The position numbers and the translations under genes were made by a program. DNA of 34,220 bases, from contig JASJHQ010000074.1 in the NCBI GenBank assembly GCA_037625715.1, forward strand, positions 1 through 34,220. The letters are read 5' to 3'. A model generated the notes under the pieces. It was not told where the DNA came from, did not search any database, and saw only the letters and a list, made by a program, of their open reading frames with translations. Shown here piece by piece: positions 23,252 through 32,513 of the stretch. This DNA comes from JABAYQ01 sp018608925 (GTDB lineage Bacteria > Bacteroidota > Bacteroidia > Flavobacteriales > UBA7312). Each line of letters begins with the position of its first letter. Position 1 is the first letter of the stretch.

Positions 23252-24580
23252 ATGAAAGTGGAAACTATTATAATTGGAGCCGGAATTTCTGGTTTAAGCA
23301 CTGCTCATTTTTTATCTAAAAAGAGCAGTGATTTTTTAGTAATCGAATCTGAGAAAAAGGTTGGAGGAATAATCAGCACCAAAAAAGAGTCTGGTTTCCT
23401 GTGCGAGAATGGCCCTAACACTGTTTTATTAAACAATGATGCAATCGAAGAGTTAATTTATGATTGTGGTCTAACTAATGAAATAATTTTACCTAACGAA
23501 TCAGCTAAAAAAAATAGATTTGTTTTTCATAAATCTAAAGTTCAAGCCCTACCATCTAATCCATTTCAAATATTCAGCACTCCCCTTTTAAGTTTTTGGG
23601 ACAAAATTCAATTTTTACTGGAACTAATTAGACCGGCAAAAAAAGAAAATGTTAGCGTTAAAGAATTTTTCGATTATAGATTTAGCTCCAACTTCACAAA
23701 TCAATTTATCGAACCCTTTCTAACAGGAATATACGCAGGTAACATAAAAAAAATGAGCATGAAGCACGCTTTAAAAAAAGTGTGGGACATGGAGCAAAAA
23801 AACGGAAGCTTAATCAGAGGGTTAATGAAGAATACCTCTTCTAAAAAACAAGCACCTATCTTCAATTTTAAAAATGGCTTATCACAACTAACTGATAAAA
23901 TAAAACATAATTTAGAAGATAAAATTCTAACTGGCCATTCTGTAACTTCTATCCAAAAAACAGAAGGTGGTTATATATTATTAATAAATAAAAAAGAATA
24001 TTTCTGTAAAAACATCATCTCAACTATTCCTGCTTTTTCTTTAGCCAATCTTATTGAAGACAAAAATCTAGTTAAGGAATTAAATGAAGTAAAATATGCG
24101 CCTGCAGAAGTTTTTCACTTTGGTTTTAAAAACGAGGATATTAAAAATCCTATTAATGGCTTTGGCTTACTTACAAAAGCAAGCGATAAAAAATCTTTTT
24201 TAGGAATATTATTTAACAGCGAAATTTTTGATCACGTTAGTTCTAAAGAGTCCAAACTATTTACAGTTATAGTAGGAGGAGAAAGACAACCTCATCTTTG
24301 TGAACTTCCAATAGAAGAACTCCAGGCATTAATAGAAAACGAATTAAAAGAATTAATACAATCACAAAAGAAGCCCCACTTTAGCAATCATTACAGTTAC
24401 AAGAAAGGAATTCCTCAATACCAAATGAATCATCAAAATTTACTAGATGCAATTCACTACTTTCAATCAAAAAATCAAAATTTCTTGATTTCTGGGAATT
24501 TCACTAAAGGCGTTTCAGTGAGTGATTGCATTCAAAATGCAAAACAATTAGTCAATAATATTAACTTAGCAGTCCAATAA
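23252..24580 (+). CDS. hemG: Protoporphyrinogen/coproporphyrinogen oxidase (HemY type)
   Basis: A FAD-dependent oxidase of late heme synthesis, using oxygen to aromatise protoporphyrinogen IX (or coproporphyrinogen III in some lineages). The 442-residue protein begins with the dinucleotide site IIIGAGISGLSTAHFL (residues 6-21), followed by VIESEKKVGGII and CENGPNTVL. FIEPFLTGIYAGN is a hallmark of the HemY-type family, and the C-terminus has LLISGNFTKGVSVSDCI-like FAD contacts (SGNFTKGVSVSDC). The symbol hemG follows common usage for the Bacteroidota enzyme, though it is not the flavodoxin-like HemG of E. coli. The next gene starts nine bases later. Confidence 0.93.
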   Translation: MKVETIIIGAGISGLSTAHFLSKKSSDFLVIESEKKVGGIISTKKESGFLCENGPNTVLLNNDAIEELIYDCGLTNEIILPNESAKKNRFVFHKSKVQALPSNPFQIFSTPLLSFWDKIQFLLELIRPAKKENVSVKEFFDYRFSSNFTNQFIEPFLTGIYAGNIKKMSMKHALKKVWDMEQKNGSLIRGLMKNTSSKKQAPIFNFKNGLSQLTDKIKHNLEDKILTGHSVTSIQKTEGGYILLINKKEYFCKNIISTIPAFSLANLIEDKNLVKELNEVKYAPAEVFHFGFKNEDIKNPINGFGLLTKASDKKSFLGILFNSEIFDHVSSKESKLFTVIVGGERQPHLCELPIEELQALIENELKELIQSQKKPHFSNHYSYKKGIPQYQMNHQNLLDAIHYFQSKNQNFLISGNFTKGVSVSDCIQNAKQLVNNINLAVQ

Positions 24581-24589
24581 CCTTACGAG

Positions 24590-27352
24590 ATGAACAAGAT
24601 ATATTTTTATTCTACCACTATTCTACTTGCTATTGCTGCTTTATTTTACATCCAAAAAGAGCAAGAGCCAATTCCATTTAACAAAATCTATCAATTCCCT
24701 TCAGAAGGACCTAAAGCAAGAAAAGCTTGGGATACCCAAAGATTGGTAAATCCTGAAACAGGAATGATGCCTAAAAATATCAGAAAAAAAGAATTGGCTT
24801 TCACAAAAGACTTGCCTAGCGATATTAACAACTCAAACCTCAACTGGACAGCAGCAGGCCCCTATAACGTAGGAGGAAGAACTAGAGCTTTAGCTATAGA
24901 TGTCTTAGATGAAAATATACTATTAGCAGGTGGTGCATCTGGAGGAGTGTGGCGCTCTACTAACCTAGGACAGAATTGGGCTAAAATGACAAAACCTCTA
25001 CAGCTTCATAATGTAACCTGTATTGAACAAGATACTAGAGAAGGTAAAGAAAACGTATGGTACCATGGAACTGGCGAACTAACAGGGTCTTCTGCGAGTG
25101 GTACCGATGCTTATTTTGATGGCAATGGAATATATAAGTCTATAGATGGAGGATTAAGCTGGGACTCTATAGCGGGAATTCAATTAGAAGGAGGAGATAC
25201 TATCTTCACATCAGACAACAATGCTGCAGGTGGCTTTAACGAATTTGATTTCATCTGGAACATTGCATTGGACCCTTCTAATTCAGATCAAGACGAAATG
25301 TATGCTGCCACTTACGGCTCTATTCACCAATCTTACGACGGTGGACTAACATGGGTAAGACAGTTAGGTGGCGGGTTAGCGTATTATAATAATGTCGAAG
25401 TAAGTCCTTCAGGAATAGTTTATGCAACTTTAAGTTCGGACGGAACAGATAAAGGAATTTGGCGATCTGAAGATGGAGAAAATTGGACTAATATTTTACC
25501 AACTGATTTCCCTGAAGTCTATGGAAGAACTGCAATAGGGATAAGTCCATCTGACGAAAATGAAATCTATTTTTTAAGTTCTGAGACAGAAGGAGAAGGT
25601 CAATTCACAAATACATTCTTTGAAGGTCAAACATGGACTTCGTTATGGAAATATAATTACTTATGTGGCGATGGAACTGACAGCTGTGGAGTATGGCAAA
25701 ACTTATCGCAAAACATTCCAGCAAACCAACCAACCACATTTGACAACTTTAATTCTCAAGGAGGATATAATCTATTGGTTAAAGTAAAGCCAGACGATAG
25801 CAATGTTGTTTTTATTGGAGGAACCAACTTATGGAGATCTACTGACGGTTTTACCACAGACTCAAATACAGCTCAAATTGGTGGTTATTACCAAGGGTCT
25901 GACCATGGATACGATAACTGGGACATATACCAAGACCATCACCCTGATCAACACGAACTATTATTTTTACCTTCCGACCCTAATGTAGCACTTAGCGGAA
26001 ACGATGGCGGTATACATATTTCTACAAACTGTTTGAGCACACCGCATCAATGGCAAAGACTAAACAACGGATACCAAACTACTCAACTTTATTCTGTAAC
26101 ATTAGGGAAAGGAAATAGCGACCTCATGATAGGAGGTTTTCAAGACAATGGAAACTTTCTAACTCTTTCTGATGACGAAACAGCAAGTTGGGAGATGCCT
26201 TTTAATGGAGACGGATCCTTCAATGCAGTAGCAGACAATGAAGAAGACTTCTATCTTCAAATTCAGAGAGGTGTTTTGTTTAAAATGAAACTTAACGAGA
26301 ACGGAGAGGTTTTAACATACAACAGAATGGATCCTTTAGGTGCAGATACAAACAATTACGAATTCATAAACTACCTGGCTATGGATCCTAATAATGATGA
26401 CATACTATATTTCCCTAACGGAAAAAAACTTTGGAGGAACAATACTTCTTCTCAATTTGAGTATAACAACTCGCAAGTTAGAAGCAATCAAGGGTGGGAA
26501 TTATTCTCGGATACATGTAAAAGAGAAATTACTTCTTTAGACGTATCTACCTATCCCGCAAATACCGTTTATGTAGGTACTTCAGGTAAATACATTTATA
26601 AAATAGAAAATGCCAATTCTGGAGACGCCTCCTTTACACAGATAAGCAATTTACCTACAGATTTTGAAGCTAACATTTCGGCTATAGAAATTGACCCTAC
26701 AAACGATCAAAGAGTTTTAGTGCTAACTTCAAATTATCAAAGCTATAGCCTGTTTTTCACTGACAATGGTGGCGAATCATGGAAAAGAGTTGGAGGTAAT
26801 TTGGAAGAATCATTAAGCGGAGGTGGCAACGGCCCATCTATGAGGACAGCCGAGATTGCCGTACTAGGAAATGACACCTTATATATGGTTGGAGGAAGCA
26901 CTGGTCTTTACGCAACAGACAAACTGGAAGGAACGGATACAGAATGGACACTTATAGGAGCACAACAATTTGGAGGTGTGGTTGTAGAAAACATTCAGTT
27001 TAGAGCATCAGACGGCAAACTAATGGTCGGAACTCACGGAACCGGTATTTACACTACTAAAATTGAAAGTATTTATGATGTTCTCCCAAGTCTAGTTTCT
27101 ACTCAAGAAGCACAAACAACACCATTCAATTTATACCCAAATCCGGCTAAAGATTTTGTGACTATCAACTTTGATTCAAAAGAAAAGTACAAAGTGATGA
27201 CGGTAAAGGACATTAACGGTAAAACAATAGAAAAGATCGAAATAAATTCTAACTCAATTAGATATAACACTAGCAACTTAAAAAGTGGGATTTATTTAAT
27301 ATCTCTAATTGGAGAAACAAAGTCTACTACCAAAAAGTTAATTGTAGAATAA
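24590..27352 (+). CDS. Secreted beta-propeller (BNR/VPS10-like) protein with T9SS type A sorting domain
   Basis: A 920-residue exported protein. The N-terminus (about residues 1-20) is a signal peptide or anchor. The middle has Asp-box repeats typical of sialidase/VPS10-like propellers: STNLGQNW (123-130), SIDGGLSW (184-191), then SYDGGLTW, SEDGENW and TDNGGESW. Residues 844-920 form a T9SS type A C-terminal domain, with PFNLYPNPAKDFVTI, KDINGKTIEK and LKSGIYLISL. The protein should be secreted through the outer membrane and attached or released. It follows hemG by nine bases, and its stop nearly touches the valS stop. No glycosidase active site was recognised; a glycan- or peptide-binding role is possible. 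Confidence 0.9.
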   Translation: MNKIYFYSTTILLAIAALFYIQKEQEPIPFNKIYQFPSEGPKARKAWDTQRLVNPETGMMPKNIRKKELAFTKDLPSDINNSNLNWTAAGPYNVGGRTRALAIDVLDENILLAGGASGGVWRSTNLGQNWAKMTKPLQLHNVTCIEQDTREGKENVWYHGTGELTGSSASGTDAYFDGNGIYKSIDGGLSWDSIAGIQLEGGDTIFTSDNNAAGGFNEFDFIWNIALDPSNSDQDEMYAATYGSIHQSYDGGLTWVRQLGGGLAYYNNVEVSPSGIVYATLSSDGTDKGIWRSEDGENWTNILPTDFPEVYGRTAIGISPSDENEIYFLSSETEGEGQFTNTFFEGQTWTSLWKYNYLCGDGTDSCGVWQNLSQNIPANQPTTFDNFNSQGGYNLLVKVKPDDSNVVFIGGTNLWRSTDGFTTDSNTAQIGGYYQGSDHGYDNWDIYQDHHPDQHELLFLPSDPNVALSGNDGGIHISTNCLSTPHQWQRLNNGYQTTQLYSVTLGKGNSDLMIGGFQDNGNFLTLSDDETASWEMPFNGDGSFNAVADNEEDFYLQIQRGVLFKMKLNENGEVLTYNRMDPLGADTNNYEFINYLAMDPNNDDILYFPNGKKLWRNNTSSQFEYNNSQVRSNQGWELFSDTCKREITSLDVSTYPANTVYVGTSGKYIYKIENANSGDASFTQISNLPTDFEANISAIEIDPTNDQRVLVLTSNYQSYSLFFTDNGGESWKRVGGNLEESLSGGGNGPSMRTAEIAVLGNDTLYMVGGSTGLYATDKLEGTDTEWTLIGAQQFGGVVVENIQFRASDGKLMVGTHGTGIYTTKIESIYDVLPSLVSTQEAQTTPFNLYPNPAKDFVTINFDSKEKYKVMTVKDINGKTIEKIEINSNSIRYNTSNLKSGIYLISLIGETKSTTKKLIVE

Positions 27353-27353
27353 A

Positions 27354-29963
27354 TTAAGAAAAAGATTTAATCTGATTCTCAAGCATATTTATTTTTGTTT
27401 GAGCATCCGATTGTTTTTTCTTTTCCATTGCAACTACTTGCTCTGGAGCGCTATCTACAAATCTTTGATTGGATAATTTTTTATTTACCGAATTAAGGAA
27501 CCCCTTTGTGTAAACCAATTCTTGATTCAACTTTTCTAACTCTGCTTCAACATCTACACTTTGGCCAAGAGGCACAAAGAACTCATTACTTCCTACTCTA
27601 AATGAAAAAGCACCATTTACCTTTTCGTCCACATAGTCGATATGAGTTAAGTTAGACATCTTAGCAATCAAAACATCAATAGACTTATCAAAATCGCCAT
27701 TAATTTTAATAGATAACGACAGCGCTTCTTTATTAGGGATTTGCTTGCTCTTTCTAATATTTCTTATTCCAGAGATTATCTCAGCACCAATATTAAACGA
27801 CTGTAAAACAGAAGTATCAACTGAAGAAGCGACAGGCCATTGAGCTACAATAATATCATCTTCTCTTTCTTTAATCAAATGCCATATTTCTTCAGTAATA
27901 AACGGCATAAAAGGATGAAGTAATTTCAAAACAGTCTCCAACATTTCTATAGTAGAATGGTATGTTTTGGCGTCAATAGGAGCTTGATAAGCTGGCTTAA
28001 TCGCTTCTAAATACCAAGAGCAAAAATCATCCCAAACAAGCTTGTAGGAGCTCATTAATGCTTCCGAAATTCTGAATTGATCAAATGATTTTTCAATTTC
28101 TGTAATTGTTACATTGGTTTTATTAGCAAACCAATCAATAGCAATTTTAGAAGATTCTGGCTGTTCTATATCTTGAACCTCCCATCCTTTAATTAAACGG
28201 AAAGCATTCCATATTTTGTTGGAAAAATTACGGCCTTGCTCACACAAAGATTCGTCGAAAGGCAAATCGTTACCAGCAGGAGAAGACAATAACATCCCTA
28301 CTCTAACACCATCTGCTCCGTGTTTGTTCATTAATTCGATAGGGTCAGGAGAATTACCTAAAGATTTAGACATTTTCCTTCCTAACTTATCTCTTACAAT
28401 TCCTGTCAGGTATACATTTTTGAAAGGAATTTCTTTTTGATATTCTTTACCTGCCATTATCATTCTAGCTACCCAAAAGAATAATATTTCTGGAGCGGTA
28501 ACTAAATCTTTAGTAGGATAGTAATACCCTATTTCTTCATTATCCGGATTTCTTATTCCATCAAAAACAGAAATAGGCCACAGCCACGAAGAAAACCAAG
28601 TATCTAAAACATCTTCATCTTGTCTTAAGTCTTCAAGCGTTACATCGGCTTTTTTAGCCTGAGCCAATACCAATGCTTCTTCTTTAGAACTAGCAACAAC
28701 AAAATTATTGCCATCATAAAAGTAAGCTGGAATTTGTTGGCCCCACCATAACTGTCTAGAAAGGCACCAATCTTTTATGTTTTCCATCCAATGACGATAA
28801 GTGTTTTTAAACTTTTCAGGATAAAAATTAATATCGTTATTCATCACGCAGTCTAAAGCAGGCTTAGAAAAATCTTCCATTTTCAAGAACCATTGCATAG
28901 ATAGCTTAGGTTCAATTACAGCATCTGTTCTTTCCGAGTATCCTACTTTATTTTTAAGCTCTTCAACCTTATCGAGGAATCCTTTTTCTTTTAAATCAAC
29001 CGCAATTTGAGACCTTACTTCAAAACGATCCATGCCAACATAGAGCTGACCCAATTCGTTAATAGTTCCATCGTCATTAAAAATATCTATGACTTCTAAT
29101 CCGTGTTTGTCTCCAAGCTGGTAATCGTTTAAATCATGTGCTGGAGTAACTTTCAAAGCTCCAGTACCAAACTCAACATCTACATAATCATCAAAAATGA
29201 ATGGTATAGAACGATTTACAAGAGGAACAATAGCCTTCTTTCCTTTTAAATGAGAATACCTTTGATCGTTTGGGTTAACACAAATTGCGCTATCACCCAA
29301 AATAGTTTCTGGTCTAGTGGTAGCAATCGTTATTGTTTCTTCACTATCTTCAATTTTGTATGTTATATAGTAAAGTTTAGAATCTACTTCTTTATGTATT
29401 ACTTCTTCGTCAGAAAGTGCTGTTTGAGCCGAAGGATCCCAATTAACCATTCTTACTCCTCGATATACTAATCCTTTATTAAATAAGTCAACAAAAACAG
29501 ATATTACCGATTCACTCATAGAATCATCCATTGTGAACTTAGTACGATCCCAATCACAAGAAGCACCTAATTTTTTAAGCTGCTCTAATATAATCCCTCC
29601 ATGCTTTTCTTTCCATTCCCAAGCATGAACCATGAACTCTTCTCTGGAAATGTCATTTTTATCAATACCTTCTTTAGCTAATTTCTGAACCACCTTAGCT
29701 TCTGTTGCAATAGAGGCATGATCGGTACCAGGAACCCAGCAAACATTAAACCCTTTCATCCTAGCCTTTCTAATCAATACATCTTGCAAAGTATTATTTA
29801 GCATGTGACCCATGTGCAATACCCCCGTTACATTTGGTGGAGGAATCACAATAGAATATGGCTCTCTATCATCAGGGGTGGAAGAGAAATATTTTTTATC
29901 CATCCAATGGGCATACCATTTGGATTCTGAAATATTTGGATTGTATGTTTTAGGAATACTCAT
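27354..29963 (-). CDS. valS: Valyl-tRNA synthetase
   Basis: ValRS charges tRNA-Val and edits Thr. The 869-residue class I enzyme shows PPPNVTGVLHMGHML at residues 41-55 (HIGH box HMGH), TTRPETILGD in the editing domain, KMSKSLGNSPDP at about 526-537, and a C-terminal coiled coil (from about 800: VEAELEKLNQELVYTKGFL). Zinc-site Cys residues are not prominent. The gene stops one base away from the convergent T9SS protein gene, with no terminator. It is divergent from the DUF1573 gene, a neighbour relation I recall from other Flavobacteria. Confidence 0.97.
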   Translation of the reverse strand: MSIPKTYNPNISESKWYAHWMDKKYFSSTPDDREPYSIVIPPPNVTGVLHMGHMLNNTLQDVLIRKARMKGFNVCWVPGTDHASIATEAKVVQKLAKEGIDKNDISREEFMVHAWEWKEKHGGIILEQLKKLGASCDWDRTKFTMDDSMSESVISVFVDLFNKGLVYRGVRMVNWDPSAQTALSDEEVIHKEVDSKLYYITYKIEDSEETITIATTRPETILGDSAICVNPNDQRYSHLKGKKAIVPLVNRSIPFIFDDYVDVEFGTGALKVTPAHDLNDYQLGDKHGLEVIDIFNDDGTINELGQLYVGMDRFEVRSQIAVDLKEKGFLDKVEELKNKVGYSERTDAVIEPKLSMQWFLKMEDFSKPALDCVMNNDINFYPEKFKNTYRHWMENIKDWCLSRQLWWGQQIPAYFYDGNNFVVASSKEEALVLAQAKKADVTLEDLRQDEDVLDTWFSSWLWPISVFDGIRNPDNEEIGYYYPTKDLVTAPEILFFWVARMIMAGKEYQKEIPFKNVYLTGIVRDKLGRKMSKSLGNSPDPIELMNKHGADGVRVGMLLSSPAGNDLPFDESLCEQGRNFSNKIWNAFRLIKGWEVQDIEQPESSKIAIDWFANKTNVTITEIEKSFDQFRISEALMSSYKLVWDDFCSWYLEAIKPAYQAPIDAKTYHSTIEMLETVLKLLHPFMPFITEEIWHLIKEREDDIIVAQWPVASSVDTSVLQSFNIGAEIISGIRNIRKSKQIPNKEALSLSIKINGDFDKSIDVLIAKMSNLTHIDYVDEKVNGAFSFRVGSNEFFVPLGQSVDVEAELEKLNQELVYTKGFLNSVNKKLSNQRFVDSAPEQVVAMEKKKQSDAQTKINMLENQIKSFS

Positions 29964-29981
29964 TGATTAAATCTTGGTCGT

Positions 29982-29989
29982 CAAATTTA
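29982..29989 (-). promoter_or_regulatory. Candidate -7 promoter element of valS
   Basis: TAAATTTG on the minus strand matches TAnnTTTG and ends 18 bases upstream of the valS ATG. The leader is too short for a T-box, which this phylum is not known to use. Confidence 0.5.
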
Positions 29990-30046
29990 GTAAAATTTAA
30001 AAGTTTTTTAGCTTAGTTTTTAGGCTTTTAGAATATAATAATTTAC

Positions 30047-30054
30047 TACTTTTG
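30047..30054 (+). promoter_or_regulatory. Candidate -7 promoter element of the DUF1573 gene
   Basis: TACTTTTG matches TAnnTTTG and ends 36 bases before the ATG at 30091. No -33 TTG. Confidence 0.5.
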
Positions 30055-30090
30055 TTGTTATTACATTGATTAATTAAAATTTAAACTAAA

Positions 30091-30552
30091 ATGAAAAATA
30101 TATTTTTAGCATTAGCATTTTTAGTAGCCTTGACTACTGTTGCACAAGATAAGGTAGTTGCTCCATCAGAAAAAGCAGAGGTAAATGGGCCAGTTATGAG
30201 TTTTGAAACTGCAGTTTTAGACTACGGTAAAATAGAACACAAATCAGATGGAAACAGAGCTTTCGTATTGACAAATACTGGTAATGCTCCATTAATTATC
30301 TCTAATGCTAAAGGAAGTTGTGGTTGTACTGTACCTACTTGGTCTAGAGACCCTCTTGCTCCTGGTCAGTCTACTGAAATCGGAGTTAAATATGACACCA
30401 AAAGAATTGGAAAATTTACTAAGACTATTACATTGACAACCAATTCTGCTGAAAAAACAAAAATCCTTACAATTAAGGGAGATGTACAGAAACCAGTTAC
30501 AGCACCAGTTGCTCCAGCTAAGACTAGCACATCCCCATTAGAAGTAAGATAA
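30091..30552 (+). CDS. Secreted DUF1573 domain protein
   Basis: A 153-residue exported protein with a signal peptide (MKNIFLALAFLVALTTVAQ) and a DUF1573 immunoglobulin-like domain. FETAVLDYGKIEHKSDG starts the domain (38-54), FVLTNTGNAPLII (58-70) follows, and GSCGCTVPTW (75-84) is its most conserved stretch, with two Cys that may form a disulfide. TKTITLTTNSAEK and LTIKGDV end it. The function is not known; the fold resembles ASH/MSP domains. A Pro/Ala-rich tail (VTAPVAPAKTSTSP) closes the protein. A strong terminator follows 20 bases after the stop. Confidence 0.92.
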   Translation: MKNIFLALAFLVALTTVAQDKVVAPSEKAEVNGPVMSFETAVLDYGKIEHKSDGNRAFVLTNTGNAPLIISNAKGSCGCTVPTWSRDPLAPGQSTEIGVKYDTKRIGKFTKTITLTTNSAEKTKILTIKGDVQKPVTAPVAPAKTSTSPLEVR

Positions 30553-30572
30553 ACTTATTCTAAATAATAATT

Positions 30573-30600
30573 TACCTCCATTATATGGGGGTATTTTTTT
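30573..30600 (+). terminator. Rho-independent terminator between the DUF1573 gene and the aminotransferase gene
   Basis: TACCTCCAT (30573-30581) pairs with ATGGGGGTA (30585-30593) around a 3-base loop, with one U:G wobble, followed by seven T at 30594-30600. Only ten bases separate it from the aminotransferase ATG at 30611, so it could also act as an attenuator. Confidence 0.8.
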
Positions 30601-30610
30601 GCTTTAAATT

Positions 30611-31810
30611 ATGCCTAAAATTTCAAAGAAAGGAATCGAGATGCCAGAATCTCCAATCCGAAAGCTAGTACCTTTTGCGGAAAAAGCTAAAAAAAATGGA
30701 AAACACGTTTTTCATTTAAATATTGGTCAGCCAGACATTGAATCTCCAAAAGCTGCTATTGATGCTGTACAAAAATTCGATCACAAAGTGGTAGAATACA
30801 GTCATTCTGCCGGATTTGAAAGTTATAGAAAAGGATTAGCCCAATATTACAAGGGAGTTGGGATTGATATTGATTTCTCTGACTTATTAGTAACTACTGG
30901 TGGCTCTGAAGCTTTACTATTCGGATTAAGCACATGTTTAGATGCGGGGGATGAAATAATTATTCCAGAGCCTTTTTATGCTAATTACAACGGATTCTCT
31001 ACTTCTTCAGGAGTAGTAGTAAAACCAATCACTACCACTATAGATAACGGATTTGCTCTTCCTAAAATAGAAGAATTTGAAGCTTTAATTACTGAGAAGA
31101 CAAAAGCAATATTAATTTGCAATCCGGGTAACCCAACTGGCTATTTATATTCTAAAGAAGAATTAGAAACATTAAGAGACATCGTTATAAAACACGATCT
31201 ATTCTTATTCTCTGACGAAGTTTATAGAGAGTTTTGTTATGATGGAGCAAAACACCATTCAGTTCTAAATATTGAAGGATTAGAAAACAATTCTATCGTT
31301 ATAGATTCTACATCTAAAAGATACAGTATGTGTGGAATAAGAGTAGGTTGCATTATTTCCAAAAATAAAGAGGTAATAGCAACCGCATTGAAATTTGCAC
31401 AAGCAAGACTTTCTCCTCCTACATTTGGTCAGGTTGCTGGAGAAGCTGCATTACAAACTCCAAATTCTTATTTTGAAGAAGTTAGTAAGGAATACGTAGA
31501 AAGAAGAAATTTAGTAATTGAAGGTCTAAATAAAATAGAAGGTGTAATTTGCCCTATGCCTAAAGGCGCTTTTTACTGCATTGCACAACTTCCTGTTGAC
31601 GATGCCGATAAATTTGCACAATGGCTACTAGAATACTTCGACCACAACGGAAACACCTTAATGGTTGCTCCTGCTGCAGGCTTTTATTCTAATCCAGAAT
31701 TAGGAAGGCAACAGGTACGAATCGCTTATGTACTAAACAAAAAATCACTTTCTAAAGCAGTAGAATGTTTAGAGCAAGCACTTAACGTTTACCCAGGCAG
31801 AACACTATGA
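30611..31810 (+). CDS. Aspartate-type class I/II aminotransferase
   Basis: A 399-residue PLP enzyme of fold type I, aminotransferase class I/II, likely acting on aspartate or an aromatic/branched partner. Motifs are FHLNIGQPDIESP near residues 36-48, TTGGSEALLFG (97-107), NPGNPTG for the substrate carboxylate region, SDEVYREF with the PLP-nitrogen Asp, PLP lysine Lys236 in STSKRYSMCGIRVG, and a C-terminal Arg in QQVRIAYVL. The exact substrate cannot be fixed. It overlaps the YkgJ gene by an ATGA. A terminator lies just before it and no TAnnTTTG is seen between 30553 and 30610. Confidence 0.9.
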   Translation: MPKISKKGIEMPESPIRKLVPFAEKAKKNGKHVFHLNIGQPDIESPKAAIDAVQKFDHKVVEYSHSAGFESYRKGLAQYYKGVGIDIDFSDLLVTTGGSEALLFGLSTCLDAGDEIIIPEPFYANYNGFSTSSGVVVKPITTTIDNGFALPKIEEFEALITEKTKAILICNPGNPTGYLYSKEELETLRDIVIKHDLFLFSDEVYREFCYDGAKHHSVLNIEGLENNSIVIDSTSKRYSMCGIRVGCIISKNKEVIATALKFAQARLSPPTFGQVAGEAALQTPNSYFEEVSKEYVERRNLVIEGLNKIEGVICPMPKGAFYCIAQLPVDDADKFAQWLLEYFDHNGNTLMVAPAAGFYSNPELGRQQVRIAYVLNKKSLSKAVECLEQALNVYPGRTL

Positions 31811-32295
31811 TAGACATAGAAGACTTTAACAAGAAAGTATTAAAGAAGAAAAAAGAACACCGCAGGTTCTTTGTGAAATTAAAAAGCGTCAACCCTAAAA
31901 AGTTGGATGAATATGTTCACCCTATTCATGATGAAGTATTTTCTTGTACCGATTGTTTAAAATGTGCTAACTGTTGCAAAACAACTAGTCCAATATTTAG
32001 CGACAGAGACATCTCTCGTATTGCTAAGCATTTAAGAACAAAACCTTCTATTCTGACCGACAAATATTTAAAACTTGACGAGGACAAAGAATATGTTTTG
32101 AAAAAAACGCCTTGCACTTTTTTAGATGATGACAATAGATGTAGCATTTACGACGTCCGACCTAAAGCTTGTAGAGAATTTCCTCACACAGACAGAGTAA
32201 AGCAAACTCAAATCTTACACCTTACACAAAAAAATGTGGAAGTTTGTCCGGCAGTATTCGAAATTGTAGACAAATTAAAAGCAGCAATTAAATAA
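31807..32295 (+). CDS. YkgJ-family cysteine cluster protein (zinc/iron chelation)
   Basis: A 162-residue cytoplasmic protein of the CxxCxxCC family (YkgJ, UPF0153), thought to bind zinc or an iron-sulfur centre. Cys47, 50, 53, 56 and 57 form CTDCLKCANCC. Further Cys at 103 (TPCTFLDDDNRC), 112, 122 (KACREFP) and 147 (VCPAV) complete the set, which follows the usual order. An N-terminal basic part (KKVLKKKKEHRRFFVKL) precedes it. Its start overlaps the stop of the aminotransferase gene (ATGA). A strong terminator follows. Confidence 0.9.
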   Translation: MIDIEDFNKKVLKKKKEHRRFFVKLKSVNPKKLDEYVHPIHDEVFSCTDCLKCANCCKTTSPIFSDRDISRIAKHLRTKPSILTDKYLKLDEDKEYVLKKTPCTFLDDDNRCSIYDVRPKACREFPHTDRVKQTQILHLTQKNVEVCPAVFEIVDKLKAAIK

Positions 32296-32318
32296 TAACA
32301 TCTGTTTTACTAAATACC

Positions 32319-32350
32319 AAAAAGCCCCATTTTATAAAATGGGGCTTTTT
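32319..32350 (+). terminator. Rho-independent terminator after the YkgJ gene
   Basis: A perfect 15-bp inverted repeat (32319-32333 and 32336-32350; core AGCCCC/GGGGCT), followed by a T-rich tail, ends the aminotransferase-YkgJ unit. The mirrored A run would also serve the minus strand. Confidence 0.92.
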
Positions 32351-32353
32351 GTT

Positions 32354-32361
32354 TATCTTTG
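32354..32361 (+). promoter_or_regulatory. Candidate -7 promoter element of the SRPBCC unit
   Basis: TATCTTTG matches TAnnTTTG. It sits right behind the terminator and about 150 bases before the SRPBCC ATG at 32514, giving the longest leader in the window. Confidence 0.4.
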
Positions 32362-32513
32362 TTAAAGAATCGACTCTTAATCAATTCTACTTACATGAAA
32401 AACTAACTTATAGAAACCTATTCTTTATCATTCCATTATAAATATTTTCTAGAAACTAAAGCATACGACTTCTTTTATAGCGGTTTGTAATAAATTCTTA
32501 AACAAATAAATCC
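32362..32513 (+). other. Gene-free leader ahead of the SRPBCC gene
   Basis: About 150 bases with no gene of size. They hold a minimal frame of three codons plus stop (32395-32406) and a 10-bp palindrome TTTCTAGAAA (32446-32455). No riboswitch or RNA fold was recognised. Confidence 0.4.
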
